A stretch of 64,000 nucleotides of DNA from Thunnus maccoyii (taxonomy: Eukaryota > Chordata > Actinopteri > Scombriformes > Scombridae). Below are positions 1 to 19,372 of the stretch, piece after piece (the first letter of the stretch is position 1; each line of letters opens with the position of its first letter). Where the stretch lies: positions 9,312,501-9,376,500 of the forward strand of contig NC_056539.1 in NCBI RefSeq assembly GCF_910596095.1. Direction: 5' to 3'. The translations under genes and the position numbers were made by a program. A model generated the notes under the pieces. That model was given only the letters and a program-made list of their open reading frames with translations, did not search any database and was not told the origin of the DNA.

Positions 1-140
1 GAAGGAGTAAATGCTATTTTTTACAAGATAATTGAAATGTTTTTGTGGAAAAACCATATCAGACACACATTATTATTCAAAGTAGAGTATTTGATACACA
101 TCTCAAAACATGCCTGAGGGGTATCTTTAAAGATGACGCT

Positions 141-150
141 GTCACGTGGC
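141..150 (+). promoter_or_regulatory. CLEAR-like E-box in the vps4b promoter
   Basis: GTCACGTGGC lies about 180 bases before the vps4b start codon, next to TGACG and GC-rich sequence. It matches nine of ten positions of the TFEB/MITF palindrome GTCACGTGAC. Only the motif match is seen; use by TFEB is inference. Confidence 0.4.
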
Positions 151-327
151 CACCGCGGAAGCGACAGGCAGCTTTTTGTTGATGCGGAAGAGAGACGAAA
201 GCTTTGGGATGTTTTCCGACTGAAGTTGTTTTAAAATGAAACAAAAGTAACAGGTAACAGGACAAAAAATAGACATTACGAGCTTACAGTTGTATTTGAA
301 GCGACAGACTACAGTTTGAGCGACGTC

Positions 328-7270
<6,943 letters not shown>

Positions 7271-7776
7271 TAATAGTCACACTCTGCTCATAAATACGAC
7301 TGTAACTAACAATTATTCTCACTGTCAGGTATGATCTTGATAAATCGATTAATCTTTTGGTCTATCAGGTGTTGGAAAATGTTCATAACAGTTACTGGAG
7401 CTTAAAGTTCTTAGTTGCTTAATCTGATCAGTGGTCAAAAACACACAAAGTACATATTACATTAAGATGTGAAAAAAGAAAAGTTTATATCAGGGTTTAA
7501 CTCGCTATGACAGCAGATGTTCGCAGTTCATATTCTATAATGAACTAGAACGATTAATCGAATTATCAAAATCTTAACTGATTACTTTTATGTTGACAAA
7601 CTAATATTTTAATCAACTGTTTCAGCACTATTAATTTAACCATCCACTGAGGCTAATGTTTACATCCATACTCTTTATTTGCAATGTTTCGTATTTGTTT
7701 TGCTTATTGCTCTATTATTGGAAGCCTCCAACCAAAGTCATACTAATAGTCTTTATTTTCTCAAAGGAAATTTTGA

Positions 7777-7985
7777 TTAAAGGTACACTGTGGAGTTTTT
7801 GACTTCTAGTGGCACCATGGAGCCATTTTTTATGAGGGAGTTTCTGTTTTGTTTGCTGTGCATGTGCGATGTGATATCATTCGATACATTTTAAGACCTT
7901 AAAGATGCACACAATGTGTTTTGATGAGCAGCACTGAATATAAACATGACTTTGTTTACAAGGAAACTCCACACTGCACCTTTAA
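7777..7985. mobile_element. TTAA-bounded MITE, GGAGTTTT family (copy 2)
   Basis: In the vps4b 3' flank or 3' UTR. Ends are TTAAAGGTACACTGTGGAG and CTCCACACTGCACCTTTAA, an inverted pair with TTAA on both sides. About 209 bases long with no ORF. Same family as 2627-3031 but shorter. Confidence 0.7.
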
Positions 7986-8532
7986 TCAGTATCATTGTAC
8001 AGATGGTGATGGCTTCAGTGGGTAAGTGCACCTTTCCAACACTACATACCTCTTATTTTTGTCTAAGGAGAATTATATTGTGCTTAACAGAATTAGTTGT
8101 GTTTTTATAAATGGGAATTTATGCTTGAAATGTAGGAATGCCACTCTTTTAAATTTGTAAATAACCTTTTACTGGTTATTTTTGTTTGATTTTGCTTCAA
8201 CCAAAGTTATCATTATCAGCTTCAAAAGGCCTTCTGGGTTTTAATTAAGTTAATCAGTTTTAAATGAAAATTAAATACTGCACAATAATTCATTTAAAAG
8301 CATTTTTTAAATCCAAATCTACTGACAGTTTCTATTATTTCATATCTCTCATTAAGTTATTTTGACACATTTTTTTAGTTGAGCTGGATTTCTAAAAAGG
8401 CTCTACTTTCAGTCTGTTACGTTATAAAGTATTTATATGTTCTGTCTATGTGCTCAAACTGTGCCTTTGGTTTTGAAATATTCTTATGTTCATGAGTTTC
8501 TTTTTGGGTTTGCAGAGGTTACTTATTGGTTA

Positions 8533-8542
8533 AATAAATAAA
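8533..8542 (+). terminator. Candidate vps4b polyadenylation signals
   Basis: Overlapping AATAAATAAA about 1.26 kb after the vps4b stop, followed by a T/G-rich tract (CACTTTGTTTGTAT). A second AATAAA follows near 8615. The long 3' UTR is inference. Confidence 0.5.
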
Positions 8543-8639
8543 ACATGTTATGATGTATTGCACTTTGTTTGTATCCTACATGATATGTTCTGTGAACAAA
8601 AGTCTCGGGGTGAAATAAACAACAAAAAAAGAGTCATTC

Positions 8640-10020
8640 ATAACTTTGTGAATATTTTTAATTGTTAAAATACATCTTAGTTAATTGTCAGATATTTATA
8701 TTTTAAATGCAGGGTAAATCATAATTTAATTAGTACATTTGATATGAGAAATATAACAGGTTTTCATTAAATTTTACATCTTCACACAATTTAAGACCTA
8801 TAGAAAAATGACATCACATTACGCTGCTTGCACAAGCTGATAATTTGCAAAGATGAAATGAAACTGAAGAGATGTATAAGACTTGAGTCTTATACATCTC
8901 GTCTGTCAGTGTCATTAATAAAGATATTCAGTATGTTTGAAAAGCACACCAATGTTTTCTACTGAGTAGAAACTGCCATTCTAAGTGAATAAATGCAGTC
9001 ATAATTACCATGAATAATGGGAAAATCTGACAATATTCAAGTCATTTGGAGTGAAAAATAAGTCAAGTCCAACTGAAATGTAACTACATCTTAAGAGACT
9101 GATTCAACTGATCAGTATTTGTACATAATGCACCGAGCCTACTGAAATATAAACCAAAATATCTATTCAAACACTTCAAATGAAATGAAATATGATCCAG
9201 CAGCTGCCAATGGAAAAATAACCGTAACTCTTAGGAGTGACGTCCCTTTTCACTTCAAAGCACATCGTGTACATGCCAGTGTTTCCTCACGTAGACTTAT
9301 TTGTGGCGAAGACAACATCAGACATCCCATCGCAACCAGATTCCACCGAACAGGTACCTCAAAATGCTACAATGAAATTGATTTAATGCTTTGATTTAAT
9401 TGATTTATTGCTTTATGTGTGCAATCGTCTTTACACAACTCTCATCCAAGCCAGCCTCCACCACAAATAACCTGAGAAGCCAAAGAAACACTGCTTATTC
9501 ACAACCAAAACAGATAAATGATACATGAAAAAAGTAAAATAACATGAGGTACAGTACACAGATGAACACAAAACCTGTAAAAAAACAAAACAAAACAAAA
9601 AAAACACCTACTCATGACTATGTAGATAATTCAGCAAACATAAAGGACAAATGTGCTCCATGAAAGAGGAACAAACATGACTGAAATGTTTAACAGAGGA
9701 CCTGAAGTGTACGTGAAAGGAGTAGGGTTTTTCCTGTCATTTAAATAACTCTTAAAAGTAAGTAATTTTTTGGTTAAGAACATTCATATTCAGACAACAC
9801 AAAAGGGATGGGAGACTGCCACACAGGGCATCTGAGAAAGTGCTAACAGTATTTATATATAGGACACATAGGGAGTAAGTCGCCTGCTCATCACAATCAT
9901 GCTTCATAGATGAAAATAGCCCAACAGAGACATTTTACTCCAACTCCTGTGATGGCACAGAGAGGAAGCCAAATGCTGCATAAACGGGGGAACGGTATGC
10001 TACGAGGTGTACGTTAATTA
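8640..10020. other. vps4b-plekhb2 convergent spacer and plekhb2 3' UTR
   Basis: AT-rich sequence between two convergent genes. An inverted repeat at about 8869-8900 (AGATGTATAAGACT then AGTCTTATACATCT) could form a perfect hairpin. On the minus strand AATAAA at 9404-9409 lies about 620 bases after the plekhb2 stop and may be its poly(A) signal. No coding exon was recognised. Confidence 0.5.
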
Positions 10021-10025
10021 AAACA

Positions 10026-13000
10026 CTAAAAGACAGAGAAGAGAGAGCCGAGTGCCAAACCGGTTGCCGCTCCAGCGAGCATGCCCAAAGCCACATCTCC
10101 TCCGTCGTCACGCTGGCGCTCCCGAATAACAACATGGTTCACTCCAGGCGCAGGGTACCCACCTACGAAACACAGCGATAACATGATATTAGAGTTAGCA
10201 ATGCTGAATTCCAATTGAGGGGACATACAGCAAAAGTAATCCTTCATTTTACATAAACCACTTCTGACGCCTTTATCTGCTCTAATATTACACGATCAGG
10301 AAGGAAGAAGTTACTATCAACATCAGAATATAGAGGAGTTCAAAAAGTGATGCATCTATCTACATCTGTTTAGACTCAGCTAGTAGTTACATCTAATTAA
10401 AATCCAATATTAACACTAATACAACCATTTACATAATTAAAGGGAAGCTATACACCATTTGTTTTGTATCTGGTTTCACTTTTTAAATGTGCTACAAATG
10501 TTACAACAAAAGAAGACAATTTGGGATATTATCTGGTATGACTACAAGACTAGCGCACATTATTTAACCATGTTGAAATGATGTGTGAACGCCCCCAAGT
10601 CAGTATATCAGGTTGTTTTCCTGTTCTACCCGTTCTGATGATATTGTGAATGTGAATGTAATTGTGAATGCAGCATTAATGCTGCCTCAAAGAGCTGCCT
10701 GCTAGCATGGCTGGTTTATCTGGACATCAGTAGAACTTTGGAGGCTTGTTACGTTTTTTGCATTGTTGCATGCCATCTTACATTCAATATGAGGGTTTAC
10801 TTCTGCACATTTGCTAAGAAATATGCAGTCTTTTACCTTGGTACTGATAAGGATAAGCAACAGCGTAGGGCTGCCCATCAGCTGAGTATACAATCTGTGT
10901 AGCGTGTTGGGTATGTGCTACATACTCTCCATATGGACCCGGAGCATAAACCTGGTGAAAGGTGACAGAAAAAAACCCATTAGGACTCTGTTGATCCTCA
11001 GTACAAACAAACCTTTCATATTATAGAGACTTATTTGATTCAGTGTTAATGTCACAAATACTGCTTTAAGTAACTTTTATCCACTTCTACTAAAACACCA
11101 GTAGATGGTGCTACTGCTTTCTTTTTTGGTTTTACCTAAGTCATAAGTTTGGTTTTCCCTTGTGAAGGATCATGGAATAGTAGCAAATATACTGTGACTA
11201 CATGCATCACATGGTGCAAAATATGACTACAGCACAATCATGCATGTATGACATCACCTTCCTCAAGAGATAAACATTGAAAACCAATTTCCTTATCACC
11301 CATAACCACTTTAAAAAGTGCCTTGAAAGTGTTTTTCTATTTGTTTCTCTCTGCCTGAGATTTCCCCACTCAAACTTAAAATCCTAATCAAATATTTCCA
11401 ATTTTTATGTGTCTTACACAATGTAACAGTCCATAGATTTACAGAGCTGAGTTTGACTAATTTATTGCAGGAGTAAGAAAAGAATGTGCTGAAATGTACA
11501 GTTACATTGCCAACAACTTTAAAACAATCTTATTTAAACTAAACTTTGAACTCATTTATAGCGACACGCATACTGTTCATGTCTTTTACCTGTGGTGGGG
11601 GAGCATATTCTGTGTAGGGGGGAGGAGCGGAGGCAATCACTTCCTGTGCAAAGCCGATCTGAGGAGGAGAGACAACCTAAAAATATAAAACAACATAAAT
11701 GAAGCCACCTCATGATGTTTGGACAAATCTGAACAGTGGTTTCTGACAGGTGGGTTCTGATATAAACCCATTAAAAGCAGTTCATTCCATTATAGCGGTT
11801 ACCATCATTAGCTACTTAAAAAAAAAAGTCCCTGTTGTGCAATCTTGTTTGCGTTTCCACCGCATCTGAGGAACCATGTACACAAGTCAAAGTAGCCAGT
11901 ATCTGTATTTGACAAATCAGCGATAGTCAACCCTACAAACCCCACCCCCAACGAACAGAGTTCCTTAAAAGTCCCAGAGAAACACTATTGAGAAATAATA
12001 AAATATGACCCCCAGTCTTATGATCTAAAGCTGCCTTAGACCATTTTCTAACTCTGAGTTGAGTTTGAGTCACAGTTAGTCTAGTTAAATAAAATATAGA
12101 TAGATTGATTTTACAACTTCCAGTTCATATTTTGATGGACAAAACAAAAGTCAAATAGTTTAAGATGTAGCAGAATCTCACCGCATTAATTCTGGCATCC
12201 TGGAGTGCCATGGTCCATGCCCTGCAACAAAAAGTGCCTTGGAATCAAAATCATGTCTCTTCTGAAAATACAAATAAAGAACATCTCAAAAGAAAACAAT
12301 AAAGTTCACCAACATGTAAACAACAAGAGACAGGCCAAAGTAATTAAACAAACTTATATGATGACTCAGCATGTATGTGCTGTCTTACAGAGCATCATCT
12401 GCACCATCTGCACACAGACTGATGACCCGTCCATCTCTGCACACTATCTGGAGCAAGGCATCACGTGTCTTCCCCTCTGGAGGGTTGAGCTCTGAGGAGC
12501 CAAACAACGAGACAAACAGAGTTAAAAATATGAGCAAAAGTTCGTTAACACTGTAAATGTGATCCAGTGACATCATCATGTACAACTGACAAGCACCTTG
12601 ACATGCAGCAGAACTGCGAATGTTGATGCAGTCGACCCTCATGTGGATGTCATCCTCCATGTCACGGCGTTGTTGATCATTATAGAACACAAGTCGTCCA
12701 TCAGCCCACAAGTCAAACCAGTTCCTTTTCCAACGGCGCAGTATGGTACCTAACATGGAAATACACTACAGTCAAATTCAATCCAGACTGAATTTATATA
12801 ACTATTATGCAGTATTTCTTACCAACTGTGGCAGCATCTTTACTGTCTGTAATCTGGATATCACACAATACTTGTTAAAGGGGACCTATTATGCTTTTTA
12901 TGGATGTCTGTTCTTTATATGCTGGTATGATGTTGGATACCTATGTTAATTATGGTCAAATTTCCAAAACTTGAGGTTAACGTATGTAGAAATGCTCCCT

Positions 13001-13599
13001 GCAAGTCAAAAGTCAGGGCTTCAACCTTCCCCGCACGCTTCGTTTTTTTTCTACCTTGCTGACTAGCGGACGTCAGATCGTCACACATGCCCATAAACAG
13101 CCGTCCATTCCGTAGCCTTGGTTGCTAAGGTTGTTGCTAAAGTTTTTCCATGTGTTGTTTGTGTTCTTCACTCGCATATTTCAGATCAGATTCCAGTTTA
13201 AACATGTACAGATGTATTAGAGAAGCTGACATTTCGAGTACAGAATGAGAACAAGAAGTAAAATCCTACTACTATAGTTTGTTTCATGGTTTGTTTACGC
13301 AGCCTCCCCCAATCAGAACAGAGCGGGTTCACCAGGAGGGGGGAGCCTTAAAGAGAGAGTAGCTATAACAGCCTGTTTCAGACAGAGGCTGAACTCAGGG
13401 GGCTGCATAAAGAGCCAGTATAAGTTAAATAAGGAGTTTGTGAACTGAGAATCATGCAAAGCTACTCTAGTGGAGTCACAGAATAAAAATATAGAGCTGG
13501 AAATGAGCATAATAGGCCCCCTTTAAAAGTTGAAACTGCAGTGCCTGTGTACGGCTACTTACTTTGTCGATGGAGCCAACCACTCTTCACCATAGCCAT
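10026..13599 (-). CDS. plekhb2: Pleckstrin homology domain protein B2 (evectin-2)
   Basis: Seven coding exons on the minus strand: 13599-13563, 12749-12597, 12491-12389, 12221-12182, 11676-11590, 10951-10837, 10162-10026, giving 223 residues (human PLEKHB2 has about 222). The N-terminal PH domain begins MAMVKSGWLHRQSTILRRWK. K20, the phosphatidylserine-contacting lysine of human evectin-2, is kept. A Tyr/Pro-rich middle holds APPPYTEY, a PPxY motif suited to NEDD4-type WW domains. The C-terminus HVVIRERQRDDGGDVALGML is followed by a hydrophobic anchor ending LFSVF. Family role: phosphatidylserine-dependent traffic at recycling endosomes. A non-coding first exon probably ends at 14368 (CAA|GTAAGT) and joins an acceptor before 13613. 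The end VIRER...ALGMLAGAATG marks B2 rather than B1. Confidence 0.95.
12875..13526. mobile_element. TTAA-bounded element, GGGGACCTATTATGC family, plekhb2 intron
   Basis: Starts TTAAAGGGGACCTATTATGC and ends GCATAATAGGCCCCCTTTAA, a near-perfect inverted pair with TTAA at each end, between coding exons 1 and 2. About 650 bases, no transposase ORF. The layout fits a piggyBac-like non-autonomous element; similar sequences are very common in teleosts. Confidence 0.75.
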
Positions 13600-14367
13600 C
13601 TTAGAGGCAACACCTAAAACAACAAAACATATTTTTAATACTGTATATTGGTCATAACGCTATATAAACTAGTTAAGCGATGATGACTGGGTGTGGCATA
13701 TGAAAATAAAACCTCGTGACTCGCAGCACTATTGCTGTGTCCACACAGCAAAGTCCACACTGACATTTTAGGAACAATATAGAAGAGCTCTAACAAACGG
13801 AAACAATAGTCTTGAACGCTAATGACTGAGTTTATTGATCTTAAACACGAGATTTGACTTTGCAACCTAATAAAAGTTCATGAACAGACACGCTGACACC
13901 ATATGGTTATTTACAATAACACTGACGTTAGTAGAAGCTATGTAGCTAGTTGTCAGAGCCAGAGCTTTCATGTTCTGTTCAAGCAAACACTTAGTCAGAC
14001 AGTTATTTAGCTTTTACTCTAAATTAGCCAGCTAGTTAACCAAACCTTCATGTGACAATAGGCCTGTTGTGAACAGGTCATCCTCATTTGTTATTGATAC
14101 AAGTTGAACTAACTGAGAAAGTGTGGTAACGTTATAACTGATGGCGTGAGCACAATAACCTCAGGACGCTTGAAGCAAACAATACGTTAACTTATGTTTT
14201 TTGTCTGGTATCAAACGTAATCGAAGTTAGCTAGCGTTAACTAACGTTGTTTGTATAAACATGTCAGTGCGAGATAACACATTAGCCCACTGTGTTCATA
14301 GTTGGCTAAAACGGGTCTTTGCAACAGAGAATAACAGTAACGTACACAGTTTGGTTAAGTTACTTAC

Positions 14368-15530
14368 TTGATTATTTGTGTTTTTTAAGAAAATGTGAAG
14401 TCTTTGGTGAGGCTACAGACGACACGGGAGTGAGATACATACAAATAAGACGATGCCCTCCTCGTACAGAAAAAGCCTGACCAATAAACCGAGCGGAAAC
14501 ACACTGTCGACGTGCGTTATTTTGTCGTCGCTGGCTGCCGTTAAGCCCCGCCCGCTGAGCATCTTCACTAACGTTCCGTCTCTTTGAGGAGGGAGGTGTT
14601 TGTTTTGAATGACGTCACCTGTCAGCTGACAGCGCTGGAAAGTGCGAGCAAACGCAGTGAGGGCGCGCTCGTTTTGTCCTCCCGGTGAGCTCACATGGTG
14701 GGCGAGCCATGTGTAAATAACTGTAGTTCGTGGTATATACTGAAATTGAATAGACTGTTGGCCATCAGATAGTTTTATTAACATTTGTGGGTTGTCTTTT
14801 CTTTTTTTGTCTTTTTTGTCTTTAAAACAAGTGTTTCTCTGCTGACCGAAGTACGCACTAATATTTGAATAAGGTTTTATATTACGGTTTTTTATATTAA
14901 AAAAAATAATAAGAAGAAATACTTTATTAATCCTGGGGGGGATTTAAGTGTCACAACAGCACTGTCCAGCACACATCACACACAATAATATAATAAAATC
15001 GTTAAATTGTAAAATAGAGAAGATTATTATACATAATGTAGTAATTATATACATAGTATATAATAAAATGAGAGTAGTGAGATGCTATCCAGTGTGCAAT
15101 GATTATATACATATGATGAAATATGATATGAAAAATAAAAGTAAATTATTTTTATTATTACATGGAATAGGTATCATATTCTTATCAATACTGAGGTAAA
15201 TTGATTGATTTGAGGGAAATGGTTTAACCTACGCATTGTCAGAGATGAACAAGTGTTGGAGTTGCGACTGCGCATGCGATAAATAACCTCACACAAGCAA
15301 AAAAAAAAAAAAACAACTAAGTTGGAGCCTGCACGTTTGTATCATTCCGACTGCATGTGTGTTTGAATGAAGCGCACTCCTCCTATTTACAGTAGTGAGC
15401 ATCGTTTCATTCCCGCCCAGAGAAGCTTGATTGTGAACGCCGGGCAACTCAGGGTGGCAAAACAAACCCGACAGCTCTCCGGTCAACAGAGCTAACGACG
15501 CAGGAGCTAAATAGCTAACGTTAACCTGAA
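14368..15530. promoter_or_regulatory. plekhb2/ing5 divergent promoter region
   Basis: About 1.16 kb separates the inferred plekhb2 5' non-coding exon (around 14368-14460) from the ing5 start codon. The plekhb2 side (14450-14710) is CpG-rich. An NRF1-type site TGCGCATGCG lies at 15269-15278, about 255 bases before ing5. A repeat (about 14900-15190) sits between. Both transcription starts are inferred. Confidence 0.6.
14900..15190 (+). repeat. Teleost interspersed repeat (ACTTTATTAATCC head)
   Basis: GAAGAAATACTTTATTAATC then a G run and AAGTGTCACAACAGCAC resemble, from memory, a common fish repeat related to a LINE 3' end. The rest is AT-rich with ATATAC/ATAATA steps. It splits the plekhb2 and ing5 promoters. 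Class uncertain. Confidence 0.45.
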
Positions 15531-18500
15531 ATGGCGACGGCAATATACTTGGAACATTACCTTGACAGTGAGTATCCAGGGGATATATTGTACTGGTGCT
15601 AACATTTTAAACATCTTACGTGTGTTTGAGGTTTAGTTTGACTGCACCGAAGAGTTTTTCGCTTGGCGGATAACTGACAGATAGCAGGTCACTAGCTCGC
15701 TAGCTAGCGTTAACTGATTAGCATCGCGATATAGCTTTCGGTGGAATAAAGTGAGGCAAACTCTCCCTGTGTGCTGTTAGATGTAATCAGAGGCTACTGT
15801 CACTGCCTTAGTGTCACACATTTAACAGTTACAGCTAGCGGTTTGTGTCCCTTCCGTTATCCGTAACAGTGTAATAGTTAATAACTAGCAGCTAGGTAAC
15901 AAGCAACTTGCAGTGTTTAACTATAAAAGGTTGTTTAAAGTGTTACAGCCGAACTCGACGGTGTAAAATTTGTGAATTGTATTCATCTGGTCCACATTTG
16001 TGTATGCTTTATAACAGCAGACACCATGCATTTGCAACCTGTTGCTAACCGCGTGTAACCGTTTACGCGCCGGGGCGCGGTGTTTGAAGTGCGTCACGTA
16101 ACGTAATGGAAGCATGAAGTTTTGACACTCTTGTAGAGGACGCACAGTTTGCCCATGTCTCTTTTTTTCAGTGGTAAATATAATATTTATCACTATATAA
16201 TATCCAACGTCTGCACAGACATCTCAAAGCATGGTTGGATCATGGATGCACAGACAAATACAGCTGCATGCTTGTTAAATGTCAGTGGTGGTGAATTTAA
16301 TTGCTTACTTGCGAGGCAGCTGGATTCGCGAGATCACGACATCACGAGATGTTCACAGAACTCAATAAAAATAAAGTTCAAACTGGTATGAATGTATGAC
16401 ATTACACTTAAGTTTAAATTTATTTAATTCCTGTAAGTTACAATAATATGTTTCGTTTGTGTTGTATTGTTTAATTGATCTCCAATCATTTCAATTAATT
16501 CTAAAATTAACTCTCTCATAGCTTAAAAAAGTTTTTGGCCACAAGCTTACATAGACCTTACACCATGGAAAGTGAGTTGCTTTTGCAAACCATTGCACAG
16601 CATCCAGCAGACATGGAGCCATAATAGCATTTATTTGTAAATGTTGTGGAAGTGTTAATTGAAGTATTGTTTCTGAGCATATAGACTCAACTATGCACTA
16701 CGAAAAGTGATCTAAAAGAGGTTAAAGAGCTCCATAGAGGAGCAGAATTGGGTGTAAATTCTGAGAATTTGGCACTGTGGGTAATGTTTTTACACTACAT
16801 TGTTATTTAATAAAATGTTATTATTAAGGGATGAACTACTGCAGGTTTAATATTTCAAAAATACAGTATAGGACAGGCTGCAGTTATTCATCTTTACTTG
16901 AATATGATTTGAATTTTAACTAAGTAGGTATACTACATCAATTAGCTTAAAAAATAAGTGAAGTCTTACAATTGAATGTATCCTCCTTCATCTCCCTCAT
17001 GTCCATCTCCCCTATAGGTATTGAGAACCTACCATGTGAGCTACAGAGAAACTTTACTTTGATGCGGGACCTGGATAACAGGACTGAAGGTAATAATTTA
17101 ATCTCATGAAGGTATCACTATCCAAGTACTGAATGAATATGAAGCCCTTGCACCAGGTTTCACTGTAACATTTTTTTTCCCACTGGCCCACTTGGCCAGT
17201 AGATCAGAGCCCCTGGTATATTTTCACTGGCCTAGCAGCCAAAAACAACTCTTTTTCCATAATTCTGGTGATTTGTTATAACATAATATGTACAACAGTG
17301 AAGTTCCCTTTAGATTTGGTTGTTTTCCTTTAGTTATTGATATATAATGTTGATATATTACACAAATATGCAAATCACGATGCATTTCATCAGTCACATG
17401 CCTTGAAAACGATGACATCTCCTAAAACAAGCTCATTTCACAGACTCTGATTGGTCTTGAGCCCTGCCTTATACACCCATAGTTTGCCTGCACGGGTGTT
17501 TTCACTTAGTTTGCATGATTAGACCTCCTCTCAGGTCAGTGTGAGCAACCTACACCATTATGATTTTTATTAGTTTATGAACTTTGGTGACTTCATGTTA
17601 CAAACTGTCCACTCATTGTTAACCCGAGTAGAGGTTTAACAGATCCTTTTCACTACAGGCATTGTGACTTGCAACAGCCACTAATAACATTAATGATGGC
17701 TCAGTTACATGGTTACACGATGATCATTGATCCCTCACAAGAATTGTACCATCAACAATATATTTCCAGCACTGTAACTATGCTGTTGTTGTTGTGCAGA
17801 AAAGAAAGGAGAGATTGACAAACTGGCTGAAGAGTACATACAGAACGTGAAGAACCTGGCCTCAGAACAGAGAGTGGAGCACCTGCAGAAGATCCAAAAT
17901 GCGTACAGCAAGTGCAAAGAGTTCAGCGATGACAAAGTCCAGCTTGCAATGCAGACCTACGAAATGGTCAGTCTGAACCACTGTCAACTCATCACAGTTG
18001 CTCAATAGTGAGAAATTGCTGCTTTTTGTGTTATATGTGATAGTAGGCTGAAGCATCTGAAGACGCCACCTTGGGTTTTAAGATATTGTGATGGGCTACA
18101 ATTTTCTGTAATATTATAGACCCATGATTAATCAATTAGTCAAGAGAGTAATTGTAGATTAATCAATCATGGAAATATGTTTTTTGCAGCCCTGTGTCAA
18201 GTTTAATTGTAGTCAACATATAGTCAATTCAGGGCTGAAGCAAAGACCATAATAAGCATTTAAACTCACACTTTCTTTTAATTTATGTCTTTTCTTAATA
18301 GTTTAATCAGTTTGAAAATGAAACGTACAGTCGTGTTTTAATCTACATGAAACCTTTTTCCTGCAGGTGGACAAACACATCCGCAGACTGGATGCAGATC
18401 TGGCGCGGTTTGAGAATGAGCTAAAGGAGAAACTGGAAGTGAGCGGCTATGAAAGTACAGATGGAAGATCATTGAAAAGTAAGTAGTGTAACTGAAAGGC

Positions 18501-19372
18501 CTTTATCAGAGAACAACATAGGACCCCTCAGTGCACATCTGTGAATGTGAATATTTTCCACAGAGGGTGATTCTCGGGGGCTGAGAGAGAAGCGTGGATC
18601 CAGGGGAAGAGCAAGGAAAGGTTCTGATGAAGACTCTCCCAGAAAGAAAAAGATGAAAAACAGGTAACTTTGGACTGGTGGCTCAGTCAGGCCAAGAGCT
18701 CTCTAGATGCAGCTCTCAGAGCCTCAACTGCATGTTTTTTTTATCAGACCTGAAAATCTATTAGTCACAGCCGGTGTTTCATAACATTGTAGATATTGCT
18801 TCATTTTAATCATGTTTGGTTCTAATCATGCTCTCTGTGTTATGTTGGACTTTTAGCCCAGATTTGAGTGACGCCCTCTTGCCTATGCAACCATCAGACG
18901 TTTTGGACATGCCAGTTGATCCCAATGAGCCTACTTACTGCCTGTGCCATCAGGTGTCATACGGAGAGATGATTGGATGTGATAACCCAGATGTAGGTTT
19001 TCATAACTTTTTTTTTTTTATTTTGCGAAATTAAATTTGACAAAGTTCTTTTATGTCAGAATCTGTTGACTGCCTCTTTTGACTAAAGATTTAAAATACT
19101 GACATTGTTTTCATCCTTGTTTTCAGTGTCCGATTGAGTGGTTTCACTTTGCTTGTGTTGATCTCGCCACGAAGCCCAAAGGAAAATGGTAGGAGCCTTT
19201 AATTAGTGAAAGGAGGTTAAACTATGTGTTGTTTGCTTGCAACTGCTTGTCATAACTCATGCAGATAACTCATCATTGTCCTCAGAGTCTAAACATCTTT
19301 TTTTTTTCTCTCCTCTCTCTCATATCTCTCAGGTTTTGTCCGAGATGCACCCAAGACAGGAAGAAAAAATGA
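15531..19372 (+). CDS. ing5: Inhibitor of growth 5, PHD-finger reader of H3K4me3
   Basis: Eight coding exons: 15531-15567, 17018-17089, 17800-17966, 18367-18478, 18564-18663, 18857-18992, 19127-19188, 19333-19372, giving 241 residues (human ING5 has 240). The N-terminal ING coiled-coil dimer domain starts [21 protein letters not shown] basic region [20 protein letters not shown] (about 144-158) looks like a nuclear localisation signal. The C-terminal C4HC3 PHD finger has C191, C193, C204, C209, H215, C218, C231 and C234, with Y198 and W213 as aromatic-cage candidates, then a basic tail DRKKK. Family role: ING5 recruits HBO1 and MOZ/MORF histone acetyltransferases to H3K4me3. MATA and [18 protein letters not shown] favour ING5 over ING4. 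Possible poly(A) signal at 20452-20457. Confidence 0.96.
18045..18195 (+). repeat. ATTAAT-rich teleost repeat in ing5 intron 3
   Basis: TCTGAAGACGCCACCTTGGG then GATTAATCAATTAGTCAAG and TTGCAGCCCTG matches the repeat at 1325-1475. Further fragments of this general type seem to lie near 7330-7640, 60585-60760 and 62755-62910. Confidence 0.55.

Noticed and set aside
9185-9394. 69-residue ORF in the plekhb2 3' flank
   Set aside because: No recognisable motif, poor context, and located in the probable 3' UTR on the other strand.
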